DNA from: Verrucomicrobium sp.
GTDB taxonomy: Bacteria > Verrucomicrobiota > Verrucomicrobiia > Methylacidiphilales > GAS474
Direction: 5' to 3'
DNA: 64,000 nucleotides
Assembly (NCBI GenBank): GCA_028283855.1
Contig: JAPWJX010000003.1
Span: 434,001 to 498,000 of the forward strand
Numbering within the stretch: the stretch's first letter is position 1; each line of letters opens with the position of its first letter. Shown piece by piece: positions 15,026-23,014 of this stretch. A model generated the notes under the pieces. The model was not told the origin of the DNA and did no database searches. It saw nothing but the letters and a program-made list of their open reading frames with translations. The position numbers and the translations under genes are program-made.

Positions 15026-18000
15026 CTACGCCGTCAGCGCGGGATCGGATTCGTCTTCCTCGCCCGGGACCGCCTCGGCCTCCGGTTCCGGCCCGGCGTC
15101 CTCCCCCTTCACGGGGATGACGGGGGCGGCGACGCGCTCCGGCGCGGGAGTCCCGGCGTGCGCCGCCTTCTCCTCCGCGGTCAGCTTGATGGACATCAGC
15201 TTGGAAACGCCGCGCTCCGGCATCGTCACGCCAAAGAGCGCGTCCGCCATGCTGATCGTCCGCTTGTTGTGCGTGATGACCACGAACTGGGAGTGCTCCG
15301 TGAAGCGCTGCACCATGCGGATGAAGCGGTTGATGTTCGACTCGTCGAGCGGCGCGTCCATTTCGTCGAGCACGCAGAACGGGCTCGGCTTCACCTTGTA
15401 GATGGCGAAGAGGAGGGAGACGGCGGTCATCGTCTTCTCGCCGCCGGAAAGGAGCGTGACGCTCTGCAGCTGCTTGCCCGGGGGCTTCGCCACGATCTCG
15501 ATGCCGGACTCGAGCGGGTCGGTCTCGTCGGCCAGGACCAGGGTCGCCTTGCCGCCGCCGAACAGCTCGGAAAAGATCTCCTGGAAGTTCACCTTGATCC
15601 GCTCGAACGTCTCGGCGAAGAGGGTCTTCGTCGTCTCGTTGATCTCCTGGATGGTGGCCAGGAGCTGGTCCTTGCCGCCGCGCAGGTCGTTCTCCTGCCC
15701 TTCCAGGAAGGTGAGGCGCTGGGAAAGCTCCTCGAACTCGGCGATGGCGTCCAGGTTGACCGAGCCCATCGCGTCGAGCTTCTGCCGCTGGTCGGCCACC
15801 TCCGCGCCCAGGACGTCCCAGTCGGTCGCGGCCTCCTCCTCGGAGAGGGGGGGCAGGTCGGCCAGGACGCTCTGGTAGGCGCTCTGCACCCGCTCGTTGA
15901 GGTGGGTCAGGTGCATGCGGCGCTCCGTGAGCTTGATCTCGCAGGAGGCGTGGAGGGACTGCGCCTCGGAGAGGCTGCGGCGCTGCATCCGCAGGCCTTC
16001 CTCCCGCTGGGCGATGAAGGCCTGCTGCTCGGCGCGGCGGGACTGCACTTCCTGCAGGGCGGTTTCCTGCTGGGCGGAGCGGGCCTCCGCCTCCTCCCGC
16101 TCCATCGTGGCGGCCTCGATCTCCGCGTGGGCCTGCTCGATGCGGGCGGTGTAGTCCTGCGCCTCGCGGCCGCGGGTGGCGGCCAGGTCGCGCAGCTCGG
16201 CGGCGCGGTGCTCCGCGCTGGCGCGCTGCTGCTCGGTCGACTGGCATTCCGCGGTCAGCGTGGCCAGGGCGATCTGGCTTTCGACGAGGGTCTGGCGCAG
16301 CGCGGCGGCCTCCGCCTCCAGCGCGGCGCTCTCCGCCTGAAGGGCGGCGAGCTCCTCTTCCAGGCGGGCGGCTTCCGCCTCCCCGGAGGAAAGCTCCTCC
16401 TCCACGCGGGCGTGGCGGGCGGCGTCCTCCTCCGCCTGGGCGGCCAGGCGGGCCTGCTCCTGGGCGGAGCGGGCGCGGGCGTTGTCCAGCTCCCGGACGG
16501 AATTGGCCAGCGTCTGCTGGGTGTGGCGGCGGGTGGTGGCGGTGATTTCCGCGTCCTTCGCGGCGGAGCGCGCCTCGTCCAAGGCGGCGTGCGCGGCCTG
16601 GAGCGCCTCGGCGGCCTGCAGGGAAGCCTCATGGGCCTCCTGCGCCGCGGCCTGGGCGGCGGCCAGCTCGGCCTCCAGCGCCAGGCGCTCGGGGCGGCGG
16701 CGGAGAATGGCCAGCGGATCGGCGGCGGGGCGTCCGGCCTGGATCAGGCCGCCGCGGGTCAGCAGCGCGCCGCGGTCCCCGTTGGCGCCGTGGACGGCGA
16801 CGACGGCTTGGAGATAGACCGCCTTCAACTCCCAGGCCTGCGCCAGGTCGGAGACGACGTGGGCGTCGGCCAAAAGGGCGTCGAGCAGGGTGCCCAGCGC
16901 CTCGGTGAACTCAGGCGAGCGGGCCTCCGAAGGGACGACCTCGATGAAGCGTCGGGCCGCCGTCGGCGCGGCGAGGGAGGGCCCGGCGGGACGGGCCAGC
17001 CGCAGCGGGGCCAGGAGAACCTGCCCCTCCTGCGCGCCGGTGCGGGCGAAGGCGGCGAGGACTTCCTCCGCCGCGCCCTGGTCCTCGATGACCAGGCTGT
17101 GGAGCGCGTCGCCGAGGAGAAGGGCCATCGTCTCCTCATACCCGGGGGCCACGGCGCAGGCGTCGGCCAGGGTGCCGTGGAGGCGCGCGGCGATCTCCCC
17201 GCGCGCGCCGCAGGCCAGCAGATGCTGGGCGGCGGGGGGAGAGCCGGCGTGGCTCTCTTCCAATTGGTGCAGCGCGTCGAGCTTGGCCTGCAGGCGGCTC
17301 TGCGCGGAAGCGGCCTCCCGCTCGGCGCGCTCGGCGTCCTTGGCCCGGGGCTGGGCGGCGGCCAGGCTCTCCTGCGCGGCGGAGAGGGCGGCGCGGGCGG
17401 CCTCCCAGGCGGCCTCCGCCTCCAGGCTCTCCATTTCCTGCGCGGCGCGCTCGGCCTCCGCCACGTCGCGGCGTCCGGCGACGGCGGCGACTTCCTCCCG
17501 CAGCGCCTCGGCGCGGGCCATCAAATTGTGCTGCTGGGCCTCCAAGGCCACGCGCTGGTGGCGGAGGTTGGCCAGCTCGGACTGGCGGCGGCCCAGCTCG
17601 GACTGGCGCTCGCCGCGGAGGGCGTTCTTCTCGGCGGCCAGCTCCTGGCGGGACTGGACGGCCTCCTCCCGCTGGCGGTGGACCGCCGCGGCGTCCGCGC
17701 GGGAGGCGGACTGGGACTCGAGGCGGGCGGCCAGGGAGCGGGCCTGCTCCTCCTGGATGCGGACCTTCTCCTCCGTCCCGGCGATCTCCAGGCGGCAATG
17801 CTCGCGCAGGATGGTGAACTCCTCCACGCGGGTCTGGGCGGTGCCGACGCGCTGCGCGGCGCGCTCGCCCGCGTTGCGGGCCTGGTTGAGGGCCTCGCGG
17901 ATCGTGCCGGTTTCCTGCTCCAAAATTTCAAGCTCCCCGCGCAGGGAGGCCAGGGCGTACTCCTCCTCCTCCACGGCGACGGCCAGGGCCTGTCCGCTCT

Positions 18001-18757
18001 CCTGGGCGGAATCGGCCTGCGTCTGCAGCGCGTTGATTTCCGACGTGAGCTGGCCGAACTGGTAGCGCGCAAAGCGCAGCTCCCCCTCCTGCAGGGCGGC
18101 GTGGAGCTCCTGGTAGCGGCGGGCCTTGCTGGCCTGGCGCTGGAGGGAGCCGATCTGGCGGCGCACCTCGCCGATGACGTCGACCAGGCGCAGGAGGTTG
18201 GCCTCCGTCTGCTCCAGCTTCCGCATCGCCTCCTTCTTCTGGCTCTTGTACTTCGTGATGCCGGCGGCTTCCTCGAAGATGGCGCGGCGGTCCTCCGGGC
18301 GGGCGGAGAGAATCTGGTCGATCTTCCCCTGCTCCATGATGGAGTAGGCGGTCCGGCCGATGCCGGTGTCCATGAAGAGCTGGTGGATGTCCCGCAGGCG
18401 GCAGGGGGTCTGGTTGATCTCGTACTCGCTGTTGCCGTCGCGGAAGAGGCGGCGGGTGATCGTCACCTCGTTGAAGGCGGTGCCCAGCTGGTGCTCGCAG
18501 TCGCCGAAGGTCAGGGAGACCTCCGCCATGCCCAGAGGCTTGCGGGTGTCGCTGCCGCTGAAAATAACGTCCTGCATCTGGCCGCCGCGCAGCGCCTTGG
18601 CCGACTGCTCGCCCAGCACCCAGCGGATCGAGTCGAGGACGTTGCTCTTGCCGCACCCGTTGGGGCCGACGATGGCGGTCACCCCGCGGTGGAATTGGAC
18701 TTCGGTCTTGTCGGCAAACGACTTGAAGCCGACGACGTTGAGCGCTTTCAGATACAT
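15026..18757 (-). CDS. smc: chromosome segregation protein SMC
   Basis: This 1243-residue SMC ATPase compacts and segregates the chromosome with ScpA/ScpB. The Walker A is GPNGCGKSNVLDSIRWVLGE near residue 32. Two long coiled-coil arms (Ala/Glu/Gln-rich) flank a hinge at roughly 505-670 (LLACGARGEIAARLHGTL and neighbours). The C-terminal ABC signature LLSGGEKTMTAVSLLFAIYK and Walker B FCVLDEMDAPLDESN complete the head. The ATG at 18755-18757 gives MYLKALNVVGFKSFADKT, the canonical start; 13 upstream codons were excluded. A short acidic tail (PGEEDESDPALTA) ends the protein. An 8-base inverted repeat lies 46 bases upstream. Confidence 0.97.
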   Translation of the reverse strand: MYLKALNVVGFKSFADKTEVQFHRGVTAIVGPNGCGKSNVLDSIRWVLGEQSAKALRGGQMQDVIFSGSDTRKPLGMAEVSLTFGDCEHQLGTAFNEVTITRRLFRDGNSEYEINQTPCRLRDIHQLFMDTGIGRTAYSIMEQGKIDQILSARPEDRRAIFEEAAGITKYKSQKKEAMRKLEQTEANLLRLVDVIGEVRRQIGSLQRQASKARRYQELHAALQEGELRFARYQFGQLTSEINALQTQADSAQESGQALAVAVEEEEYALASLRGELEILEQETGTIREALNQARNAGERAAQRVGTAQTRVEEFTILREHCRLEIAGTEEKVRIQEEQARSLAARLESQSASRADAAAVHRQREEAVQSRQELAAEKNALRGERQSELGRRQSELANLRHQRVALEAQQHNLMARAEALREEVAAVAGRRDVAEAERAAQEMESLEAEAAWEAARAALSAAQESLAAAQPRAKDAERAEREAASAQSRLQAKLDALHQLEESHAGSPPAAQHLLACGARGEIAARLHGTLADACAVAPGYEETMALLLGDALHSLVIEDQGAAEEVLAAFARTGAQEGQVLLAPLRLARPAGPSLAAPTAARRFIEVVPSEARSPEFTEALGTLLDALLADAHVVSDLAQAWELKAVYLQAVVAVHGANGDRGALLTRGGLIQAGRPAADPLAILRRRPERLALEAELAAAQAAAQEAHEASLQAAEALQAAHAALDEARSAAKDAEITATTRRHTQQTLANSVRELDNARARSAQEQARLAAQAEEDAARHARVEEELSSGEAEAARLEEELAALQAESAALEAEAAALRQTLVESQIALATLTAECQSTEQQRASAEHRAAELRDLAATRGREAQDYTARIEQAHAEIEAATMEREEAEARSAQQETALQEVQSRRAEQQAFIAQREEGLRMQRRSLSEAQSLHASCEIKLTERRMHLTHLNERVQSAYQSVLADLPPLSEEEAATDWDVLGAEVADQRQKLDAMGSVNLDAIAEFEELSQRLTFLEGQENDLRGGKDQLLATIQEINETTKTLFAETFERIKVNFQEIFSELFGGGKATLVLADETDPLESGIEIVAKPPGKQLQSVTLLSGGEKTMTAVSLLFAIYKVKPSPFCVLDEMDAPLDESNINRFIRMVQRFTEHSQFVVITHNKRTISMADALFGVTMPERGVSKLMSIKLTAEEKAAHAGTPAPERVAAPVIPVKGEDAGPEPEAEAVPGEEDESDPALTA

Positions 18758-18802
18758 GCGCCCGTCAGAGTACAGAGGGGGTCCCCTCCCCTTCAAGGTA
18801 AA

Positions 18803-18822
18803 TTACCCCACTAATGGGGTAA
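18803..18822. repeat. 8-base inverted repeat upstream of smc
   Basis: TTACCCCA, CTAA, TGGGGTAA: perfect 8-base arms with a 4-base loop, in the 76-base gap between the 74-residue gene and smc. It could be an operator for smc, or a weak terminator or attenuator for the upstream minus-strand genes. The minus-strand run after the hairpin (TTTACCTT) is not a strong T tract; on the plus strand CGTTTTT follows. Confidence 0.45.
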
Positions 18823-18833
18823 CGTTTTTACGG

Positions 18834-19058
18834 TTAATCTATGGATTGTGGGTCTTCCCGGGGAGAGGAGGTATCCCGATTGAGCAACGCCATCCCCTTA
18901 AAAGCGTGTACAAAGGGGGCGAACCCGATGGCCGCCACGGGATCGGCCGGGGTGTACCCGTAGGCTTTGCTGACCAAATCACTGTGGCCGTACGTGCGGC
19001 GGGGCCAGAGCAAGGTGCCCCACCGACCGCCGTGCGCCGAAAAACGACGAGGAATCAT
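18834..19058 (-). CDS. small protein of unknown function
   Basis: This 74-residue protein has a basic N-terminus (MIPRRFSAHGGRWGTLLWPR) and a middle part GYTPADPVAAIGFAPFVHAF. The start at 19056-19058 is chosen because a strong ribosome binding site (AAGGAGA) precedes it by 5 bases; the frame is open for 21 more codons upstream. It follows a 40-residue reading frame by 13 bases on the same strand. The stretch around FAPFVHAFKG loosely resembles the small proteins at 22-25 kb. No family is recognised. Confidence 0.55.
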   Translation of the reverse strand: MIPRRFSAHGGRWGTLLWPRRTYGHSDLVSKAYGYTPADPVAAIGFAPFVHAFKGMALLNRDTSSPREDPQSID

Positions 19059-19071
19059 GGCTTCTCCTTTC

Positions 19072-19194
19072 TTATTTCCGCTTCCTCCGCCGGGGAGCCA
19101 GCGAAAGGGCGATTTCCGCAAGAGTCAACGGAGCCCGATGGGAGATCTGGCGCAGGGCCTTTCCGTTGGAGCCGACGATTTGATAGGTGATCAT
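19072..19194 (-). CDS. tiny protein of unknown function
   Basis: This 40-codon frame encodes MITYQIVGSNGKALRQISHR, then APLTLAEIALSLAPRRRKRK. The balanced composition and the amphipathic LTLAEIALSL segment look more like a protein than antisense noise. Its stop lies 13 bases before the ATG of the 74-residue gene and the good ribosome binding site, suggesting a two-gene operon. No ribosome binding site of its own is clear, so a leaderless or weakly translated start is likely. The basic tail PRRRKRK might bind nucleic acid, which is speculative. Confidence 0.4.
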   Translation of the reverse strand: MITYQIVGSNGKALRQISHRAPLTLAEIALSLAPRRRKRK

Positions 19195-19505
19195 GATGGG
19201 GTGGGTTAGGCTTGGTAAAAGGGATTCCGGCGGGGGGACCGGCTAATCGGGCCAGGCAGCCAGCGGCGCTTCAGATGGGTCGTATTCATGGTGGTACGGG
19301 AGGAGGAACCGGTTCCATGCCAACCCTTCTTCCAACGAATCAAGCCCTTCTCCATAAACAAGATGCGGTTTTATTTCTTTTCCACCCCCCAGCGGTTTTA
19401 TTGCAAGTTGCAATCTATTTCACAAACCGAAAGGTACTCCGCAATGCTTTACGTATGTTTTCTATATGTTGGACATTTTTGAAACATAGATTAACCTACT
19501 TTTGA
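19195..19505. other. 311-base intergenic region, AT-rich in its right half
   Basis: No convincing gene is seen. The right half (about 19340-19505) is clearly richer in A and T than its surroundings. On the plus strand TTGGAC (19469-19474) and TAACCT (19492-19497) are 17 bases apart. They could drive the receiver-PAS gene at 19506, in which case its message would be nearly leaderless. Plus-strand open frames here are short, start without ribosome binding sites and have no familiar composition. Confidence 0.4.
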
Positions 19506-20723
19506 ATGAGTCGATTGCCCACGCGGCGCGTCGCCCCCCGGGCCACTCCGGCCCGTCGACCACGCAAGGAAACGCCTATTTGGCCGGAAAAAACCCGCCC
19601 GCTGCGGGTCTTGATTTGGGACGATCGTCCCGCCAGCGCCCGGCGCTGCGCGGCCCGGCTGGAAGCGGCCGGATTCCGCTGCAAGACGGCCCACGCCGCC
19701 ACAAAGCCGGAATTCCAAAAGCTGCTGACGTCAAGCGGGTGGGAACTGCTGCTTTGCGCCGACGCTTTCCTGGGAGAAGACCCGGCCGCGTTGGTCCGGG
19801 AGGCCGGCGTCCCGGCTCCCCTCCTCTATTTCGTTCGCGCCGGGGAGCGCGGGGGAAAGACCCCCTCCCCCGCCCGGCAGGCGGAGGCGCTCCGCGCCGG
19901 AGCCGCCGACTACCTGCTGCCGGAAGACTGGGACCGGCTGCCCTGCGTCATCGAACGCGCCCTCCGCCTCGGCCGCCTGGAAGAGGCCCATCAACGGGCG
20001 GATGCCGCCCGGGCGGGCGCGGAGCGGCGGCTGCAAACGGTCCTCGACCACAATCCCGACATCCTGCTGGTGATCCAGGCGGTGACCGGCACCATCCTGC
20101 GGGCCAACCGCGCCGTCCAGAATCTCCTGGGCTACCAAGAGGAGGAGCTGGCCGGGCGCCATTTCTCCGCCCTCTTCCCCCTGGAAAACGAGCCCGCCGT
20201 GGGCGACCTGATGGCCCGCTTCCGGGTGCGGGGCGGCGTCTTCGAGGGGCAGCGCTTCCTTTGCGTCGACGGCAGCGTCCGCCCCCTCGACGTGACGGCG
20301 GAAATCGTCGCCTGGGGCCAAACGCAGGCGATCCTGGTGACCCTTCACGACGCGGAAGCGCGGGAATCCCTGGAGCGGCAGGCCTTTTGGAACGGCCACA
20401 GCGCCGCCCGCTGCCTCGACCCGCTGCTTTGGACGGAAGCCGACGGGCTCATCTGCCACCTGAACGAGGCGGCCTGCCGCCTCCTGGGCTACCGGCCGGA
20501 AGAACTTCTGGGCCGGCCCCTGGCGGAAATCGACCCCGGCTTCGGAGCGGGACTCTGGCCTCTGCATTGGGAGGAGGTGAAGGCGCGGGGGCGCTTTCTC
20601 CTCACCACCCGCCTCAAGCGGAAAGAGGGGGACAGCCTGGCCGTGGAGGCGGAAGTCCTCCACCTGCGGCACAACGGGAGGGACTACCACTGCCTCCTGG
20701 CGCGGACCCCGGAGAGCGCGTGA
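19506..20723 (+). CDS. orphan signalling protein: degenerate receiver plus two PAS domains
   Basis: The 405-residue protein starts with a receiver-like domain (about 33-150: RPLRVLIWDDRPASARRCAA, acidic pair Asp39/Asp40, putative acceptor Asp86 in LLLCADAFLG). The conserved Lys of active receivers is missing: the usual YLxKP is YLLPED. Two PAS domains follow at about 178-290 (LQTVLDHNPDILLVIQAV, NLLGYQEEELAGRHFSALF) and about 300-400 (LLGYRPEELLGRPLAEIDPG). There is no kinase, cyclase or DNA-binding output. It may act as a sensor adaptor or titrating partner; a partner kinase is not in the window. It converges on the frameshifted gene to its right. Confidence 0.8.
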   Translation: MSRLPTRRVAPRATPARRPRKETPIWPEKTRPLRVLIWDDRPASARRCAARLEAAGFRCKTAHAATKPEFQKLLTSSGWELLLCADAFLGEDPAALVREAGVPAPLLYFVRAGERGGKTPSPARQAEALRAGAADYLLPEDWDRLPCVIERALRLGRLEEAHQRADAARAGAERRLQTVLDHNPDILLVIQAVTGTILRANRAVQNLLGYQEEELAGRHFSALFPLENEPAVGDLMARFRVRGGVFEGQRFLCVDGSVRPLDVTAEIVAWGQTQAILVTLHDAEARESLERQAFWNGHSAARCLDPLLWTEADGLICHLNEAACRLLGYRPEELLGRPLAEIDPGFGAGLWPLHWEEVKARGRFLLTTRLKRKEGDSLAVEAEVLHLRHNGRDYHCLLARTPESA

Positions 20724-20792
20724 GCGGGAAAAAGCCCCGCCGCGCGAAAGGGGCGGAGGCAAAAGGAAAAGAAAAGCCGCCGGAACCCCCGG

Positions 20793-21072
20793 TCAGCCCT
20801 CGTTCCAGACCCGTTCTTTTTTGGTCTCCCACTCCTCCCGAATTGCCGGAAGGTCGCGGCTGATCATGGCGGCGGACTTCCTCCGCTTCCGCCGGATTGC
20901 CGGAAAGCTCCGCCTGGGCCAGGAGGCCCTGCAGGAACGTCTCCCGCTCCGCCAGGCGGGCTTGGTAGAGGGAATTGATCTCGGCCAGGCGGGCCTTCTG
21001 GTCCGGGGTCAGGGGCCGGCTGGGCTCCTTCTTGGCCAGGCGCTCCATGGCCAGCTCATAGGCCGACTTCAT
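20793..21072 (-). pseudogene. small coiled-coil protein gene with apparent frameshift
   Basis: The frame from 21072 encodes MKSAYELAMERLAKKEPSRP, then LTPDQKARLAEINSLYQARL and a charged helix ending NPAEAEEVRR. This layout is familiar from short verrucomicrobial proteins of about 90 residues. At 20865-20872 the reading shifts by one base. In the +1 frame, starting at an ATG (20865-20867), the charged helix resumes as MISRDLPAIREEWETKKERV, then WNEG and a stop at 20793. Without the shift the frame runs on into a long Gly/Pro/Ser-rich nonsense tail. It starts 8 bases after the 227-residue gene and is probably cotranscribed. It could be a real mutation, a sequencing error or a programmed shift. 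Confidence 0.65.
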
Positions 21073-21079
21073 AGGGGGA

Positions 21080-21763
21080 TCAGGCCGGGGCCTGCTGCTT
21101 GGAGAGGCGCTCCATTTCCTGAAGCGTCAGGAGGTGCTCCGCCGGAGCGTTGGCCCCGCTGAAGCGCTCCTCGATGCCCAGCATCTCGTCCACCACGCGG
21201 GCGCAGGCCTTCTCGATGATCGCGGGCTCCTCGAACATCCATTCCGGATGGTCCTGGGCCACGCGCAGGAGATGGTCCCGCAGCCCCTCGGCGCAGAACC
21301 AAAGGCCGTAACGGTGAAGGGGGGAAAGCGCCAGCTCGATGGCGGACTGGTCCGCCGGCAGCCCGCGCAGGGAAAGCGTCAGGTTCATGCCGAAGATCTC
21401 CATGCCGCCCGCGATGAGGGCGGTGGAATACCAGGCCTTCACATGGTGCTGGAGGCCCGCCGTGGGCTCCCCGGCGGCCAGGATCTCGACCTGCTGGACG
21501 ATGATGTCATGCAGGCCCCAATGGTCCCGCAGGCACTGGAACTGGCGCAGGACCAGGTCAAAGGCCTCCACCGCATCCCGGCTGAAGCGGGCGCGCTCCG
21601 CGCGGAGGAGAGAGGTGTCGGGATAAAGGAAGAAGACGGCGTCGCCCGCCTGGTCAAACTTGGGAACGGAAGCGTTCCAATCCAGTAGGGCGGAAAAGCC
21701 GCTGTCGTCGGCGGGGGGCTGCTCGGGAGGAAGCGGGGGAGGTTGGACCGGCTCGGCGCTCAT
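21080..21763 (-). CDS. hypothetical protein, 227 residues
   Basis: A Pro-rich N-terminus (about 5-20) leads into a mostly helical soluble protein with balanced composition. Examples are LYPDTSLLRAERARFSRDAV, FDLVLRQFQCLRDHWGLHDI and LLTLQEMERLSKQQAPA. There is no signal peptide, membrane segment or recognised motif. It is the first of two minus-strand genes (8-base gap to the coiled-coil gene) and lies downstream of the small-protein run, separated from it by a strong terminator. Its own promoter is not obvious. I assign no function. Confidence 0.65.
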   Translation of the reverse strand: MSAEPVQPPPLPPEQPPADDSGFSALLDWNASVPKFDQAGDAVFFLYPDTSLLRAERARFSRDAVEAFDLVLRQFQCLRDHWGLHDIIVQQVEILAAGEPTAGLQHHVKAWYSTALIAGGMEIFGMNLTLSLRGLPADQSAIELALSPLHRYGLWFCAEGLRDHLLRVAQDHPEWMFEEPAIIEKACARVVDEMLGIEERFSGANAPAEHLLTLQEMERLSKQQAPA

Positions 21764-21896
21764 GGATAATGATTTACCTCGAGAAAATTGGGCGGGGGAC
21801 CCTTTCCCACCGCATTGCCCTTCTCTTATGGCTGTCCCTCTCTGGGATGCAAGGGAAAAAGGATCGGTGCCCGGCGGCTTTCCCCCCTAAAATTAT

Positions 21897-21927
21897 CCAG
21901 GGGCTGCGGGTTCTCCGCAGCCCCTGG
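21897..21927 (-). terminator. rho-independent terminator ending the small-protein operon
   Basis: A perfect 13-base stem (CCAGGGGCTGCGG pairing with CCGCAGCCCCTGG) with a 5-base loop is followed, on the minus strand, by ATAATTTTAG. It lies about 80 bases after the last gene of the 22.0-24.9 kb run and before the 227-residue gene. Confidence 0.8.
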
Positions 21928-21936
21928 CACGTATGG

Positions 21937-21956
21937 CCGCGGCGTCGCCGCCGCGG
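21937..21956. repeat. GC-only hairpin next to the terminator
   Basis: CCGCGGCG, TCGC, CGCCGCGG: a perfect 8-base stem immediately upstream (in the minus direction) of the terminator. Together they form a tandem hairpin at the 3' end of the small-protein operon. No T tract follows this hairpin. It may protect the transcript end from exonucleases. Confidence 0.5.
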
Positions 21957-22008
21957 TTTGATGCATCAAAAGGGATCGAAACCTAATCCAGAACCGGAGG
22001 CCGTCAAA

Positions 22009-22431
22009 TCAGCCCACCTCGGCGCCTTCGGGAATCCGGAAACCGGAAAGGGCCTGCGAGATGCCCGCGAAGGGATTGGCGCTGGGAGCCTGCGAGCGGG
22101 TCATGTCGCCCGCGCCGTTCCGGAGCGTCTGCTGGGTGGCGGACGGCTGCGGGGCCGCCTGGGGATTGAGGAGCTTGTCCGCCAGGGGCTGAAGGATGCC
22201 GATGGCTTCCTCCGCCATGACGCGCTGCATGGGGGAGGCTTTCGCCAGCTTCCAGCGCGCGACGGCCAGGGCGCCGTCCTTCAGCGCCTCGCGGAAATTG
22301 CCGTGGACGAGGGCGTTGGCCGCTTCCGCGCCGTCGACGACCGCCGCCGCCTTTTCCCAGTATCCGCCGATCGGGGAACCGGCCAAAAGCGCCTTGCCTT
22401 GTGTCTTGAGGAAGCTGCCCATGAAGCTCAT
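22009..22431 (-). CDS. small-protein family member (140 residues)
   Basis: Unknown function. The N-terminus MSFMGSFLKTQGKALLAGSP is followed by IGGYWEKAAAVVDGAEAANA and LVHGNFREALKDGALAVARW. It carries a loose form of the family motif (L15-L16-A-G-S-P20-I-G-G), then a GN-x3-AL helix like the GD-x3-AA helix of the neighbouring 133-residue protein. The C-terminal half is Pro/Gln/Asn-rich and probably disordered. A good ribosome binding site (AGGAGA, 5 bases before ATG) supports the start. It is last in the run and followed by a strong terminator. It has no signal peptide. Confidence 0.65.
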   Translation of the reverse strand: MSFMGSFLKTQGKALLAGSPIGGYWEKAAAVVDGAEAANALVHGNFREALKDGALAVARWKLAKASPMQRVMAEEAIGILQPLADKLLNPQAAPQPSATQQTLRNGAGDMTRSQAPSANPFAGISQALSGFRIPEGAEVG

Positions 22432-22485
22432 AAAAATCTCCTGAGGGGGGTTAAGAAAGGAAGAGCAGAAGGAGTGCCAGGCGGC

Positions 22486-22887
22486 TTACTGCTCCAGGCC
22501 GGGGATGCGATTTTCCAGGGCGCTGGTGAGCGCCTGAAGGGGATTGGCGAATTGGAACGGCACATTGCCGTAGCGGGGCGCGCGGCCGCGGGCGGCGTCT
22601 TGCGCCTTGGTCGTGAAGACCCGGTCCTCGGCCACGTTCAGGATGCCGACGAGCAGCTCGGTCTTCCCGGCGGCCCGGCCGGTGATCGCGGCGCGGGCGC
22701 GGAGGCCGCCCTCCAGCAGCTCCATGGCGGCGTGGCCCTTGTCGCCATGCTGGAAATCCTGGTAGGCGTGGCGGAAGTTGTTCAGCGCCGCAAGGCCCTC
22801 GAAACCGCGGCCGGCGACCGGCACTTCGGCCAAGACGGCCTTGCCGAGGGTTCCTGCGATTTCCGTGGTAAGAGAGGGTTGGCTCAT
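22486..22887 (-). CDS. small-protein family member (133 residues)
   Basis: Unknown function. The protein reads MSQPSLTTEIAGTLGKAVLA, then EVPVAGRGFEGLAALNNFRH and DFQHGDKGHAAMELLEGGL. The family motif appears as V18-L-A-E-V-P23-V-A-G26, about 20 residues before a GD-x3-AA amphipathic helix. The last 40 residues are more polar (RAPRYGNVPFQFANPLQALT). AGGA lies 8 bases before the ATG. A terminator-like hairpin separates it from the gene upstream, so it may have its own promoter or be reached by read-through. Confidence 0.65.
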   Translation of the reverse strand: MSQPSLTTEIAGTLGKAVLAEVPVAGRGFEGLAALNNFRHAYQDFQHGDKGHAAMELLEGGLRARAAITGRAAGKTELLVGILNVAEDRVFTTKAQDAARGRAPRYGNVPFQFANPLQALTSALENRIPGLEQ

Positions 22888-22960
22888 GGTCTTGGTCCTG
22901 GTTCTTTGGGTTTCTAAACCTCAATGAGCATCGGCAATGCCAGGTACGCGCCGGTACGTA

Positions 22961-22988
22961 AAAAACGCCGGGAAAGCCCGGCGTTTTT
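22961..22988 (-). terminator. terminator within the small-protein gene run
   Basis: AAAAACGCCGGG pairs with CCCGGCGTTTTT (12-base stem, 4-base loop). Both strands end in a T tract, so it can work in both directions. It lies 26 bases after the stop of the 159-residue gene and would partly separate the last two genes of the run from the first three. Confidence 0.75.
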
Positions 22989-23014
22989 CGCGTTTTAAAG
23001 AGAGGGGAAAAGAT

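Noticed and set aside
15158-18814. A 1218-codon plus-strand open frame opposite smc
   Set aside because: smc is unambiguous on the minus strand with all motifs. The opposite frame is low-complexity Leu/Gly/Ala and has no ribosome binding site.
19212-19505. A 97-codon plus-strand frame in the AT-rich gap
   Set aside because: No ribosome binding site, no familiar composition, overlaps the presumed promoter of the receiver-PAS gene.
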